Origin: an uncultured Ruegeria sp.
GTDB lineage: Bacteria; Pseudomonadota; Alphaproteobacteria; Rhodobacterales; Rhodobacteraceae
DNA length: 64,000 nucleotides
Assembly (NCBI RefSeq): GCF_947497005.1
Contig: NZ_CANMFF010000008.1
Span: 124,001-188,000 of the forward strand
Direction of reading: 5' to 3'
Below the pieces are notes generated by a model. The model worked only from the letters and a program-made list of their open reading frames with translations, searched no databases and was not told the origin of the DNA. Positions within the stretch are counted from its first letter, which is position 1. Each line of letters begins with the position of its first letter. A program made the translations under genes and the position numbers. This document shows, in pieces, positions 63,921 through 64,000 of the stretch.

Positions 63921-64000
63921 ATGAAAACAATTCTTGTCACCGGTGGTGCCGGATATATCGGGTCGCATGCCTGCAAGGCGCTAGCGCAAGCAGGTTATGT
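63921..64000 (+). CDS. NAD-dependent epimerase, UDP-glucose 4-epimerase (GalE)-like, 3' partial
   Basis: The first ~26 residues are visible: MKTILVTGGAGYIGSHACKA, the nucleotide-binding GGxGYIGS segment that is characteristic of GalE. The gene runs off the window. Preceded by TAGGTC, a weak site. GalE would supply UDP-galactose for surface polysaccharide, which agrees with the neighbours. Other extended short-chain epimerases begin similarly. Confidence 0.75.
   Translation, partial: MKTILVTGGAGYIGSHACKALAQAGY

Overview
The window looks like chromosomal DNA of an alphaproteobacterium of the Rhodobacterales, most likely the Roseobacter group. I infer this from the style of the proteins (SecA with a CPCG zinc tail, an LpcC-like core mannosyltransferase, DUF2794, DUF3095 and DUF3726 proteins, a two-ligase liv operon), from moderately high GC, and from a GGGGGCTCTGCCCCC-type intergenic repeat after dnaJ. 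No rRNA, phage, intact insertion sequence or CRISPR array is visible. One tRNA, tRNA-Arg(CCU), is present.

Layout. 1-5.4 kb: an ankyrin/GGCT fusion protein, convergent with a two-gene unit encoding a SAM/class III cyclase/ATPase/TPR protein and a pentameric ligand-gated-channel-like membrane protein. 5.5-12.2 kb: a LysR regulator divergent from a tight five-gene catabolic operon (aldehyde dehydrogenase, an atypical M19 'dipeptidase', an unrecognised 562-residue protein, a DUF3726 protein, an Ldh-type oxidoreductase). 12.4-14.8 kb: tRNA-Arg, a LacI-type repressor and a YcaQ-like DNA glycosylase. 14.8-17.5 kb: FAH-family hydrolase, HpaR-like MarR regulator and HpaI-like aldolase, part of a homoprotocatechuate-type meta-cleavage pathway. 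17.5-22.2 kb: DUF3095 protein, MFS transporter, core glycosyltransferase and asd with a strong terminator. 22.3-29.6 kb: a DUF4139/MuiA-like gene interrupted by one in-frame amber codon, then an EEP-family membrane protein, SRPBCC protein, carbonic anhydrase, a small unknown, M17 aminopeptidase, NlpC/P60 peptidase and DUF2794.

29.7-40.2 kb: an orphan FbpB-like iron permease, then a minus-strand operon running from an AMP-forming acyl-CoA ligase through livG, livH, a small membrane protein, livM, a substrate-binding protein and livF to a PaaK-like CoA ligase. It appears to import a carboxylic acid and activate it with CoA. 40.4-49.6 kb: ppiC-argJ-mutT-small secreted protein on the minus strand, divergent from secA; then two exported proteins (one a phosphate-binding-protein/OmpA fusion) and radC.

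49.6-57.1 kb: a ten-gene thiamine operon, thiD-thiO-thiS-thiG-thiE-thiF-thiY-tenA-thiZ-thiX, behind a clear TPP riboswitch. No thiC lies here, so the pyrimidine half is probably taken up by ThiXYZ and released by TenA. 57.3-64 kb: dnaK-dnaJ with a sigma-32-like promoter, alkB, an ABC-2 polysaccharide-export permease, cysQ, kdsB and the start of a galE-like epimerase, the last genes pointing to surface polysaccharide synthesis.

The most promising undescribed material is the 6.5-12.2 kb catabolic operon, whose M19 member lacks three of the usual metal ligands and which includes a large protein I cannot assign, and the cyclase/channel pair at 0.9-5.4 kb, which suggests a ligand-to-cyclic-nucleotide signalling unit.
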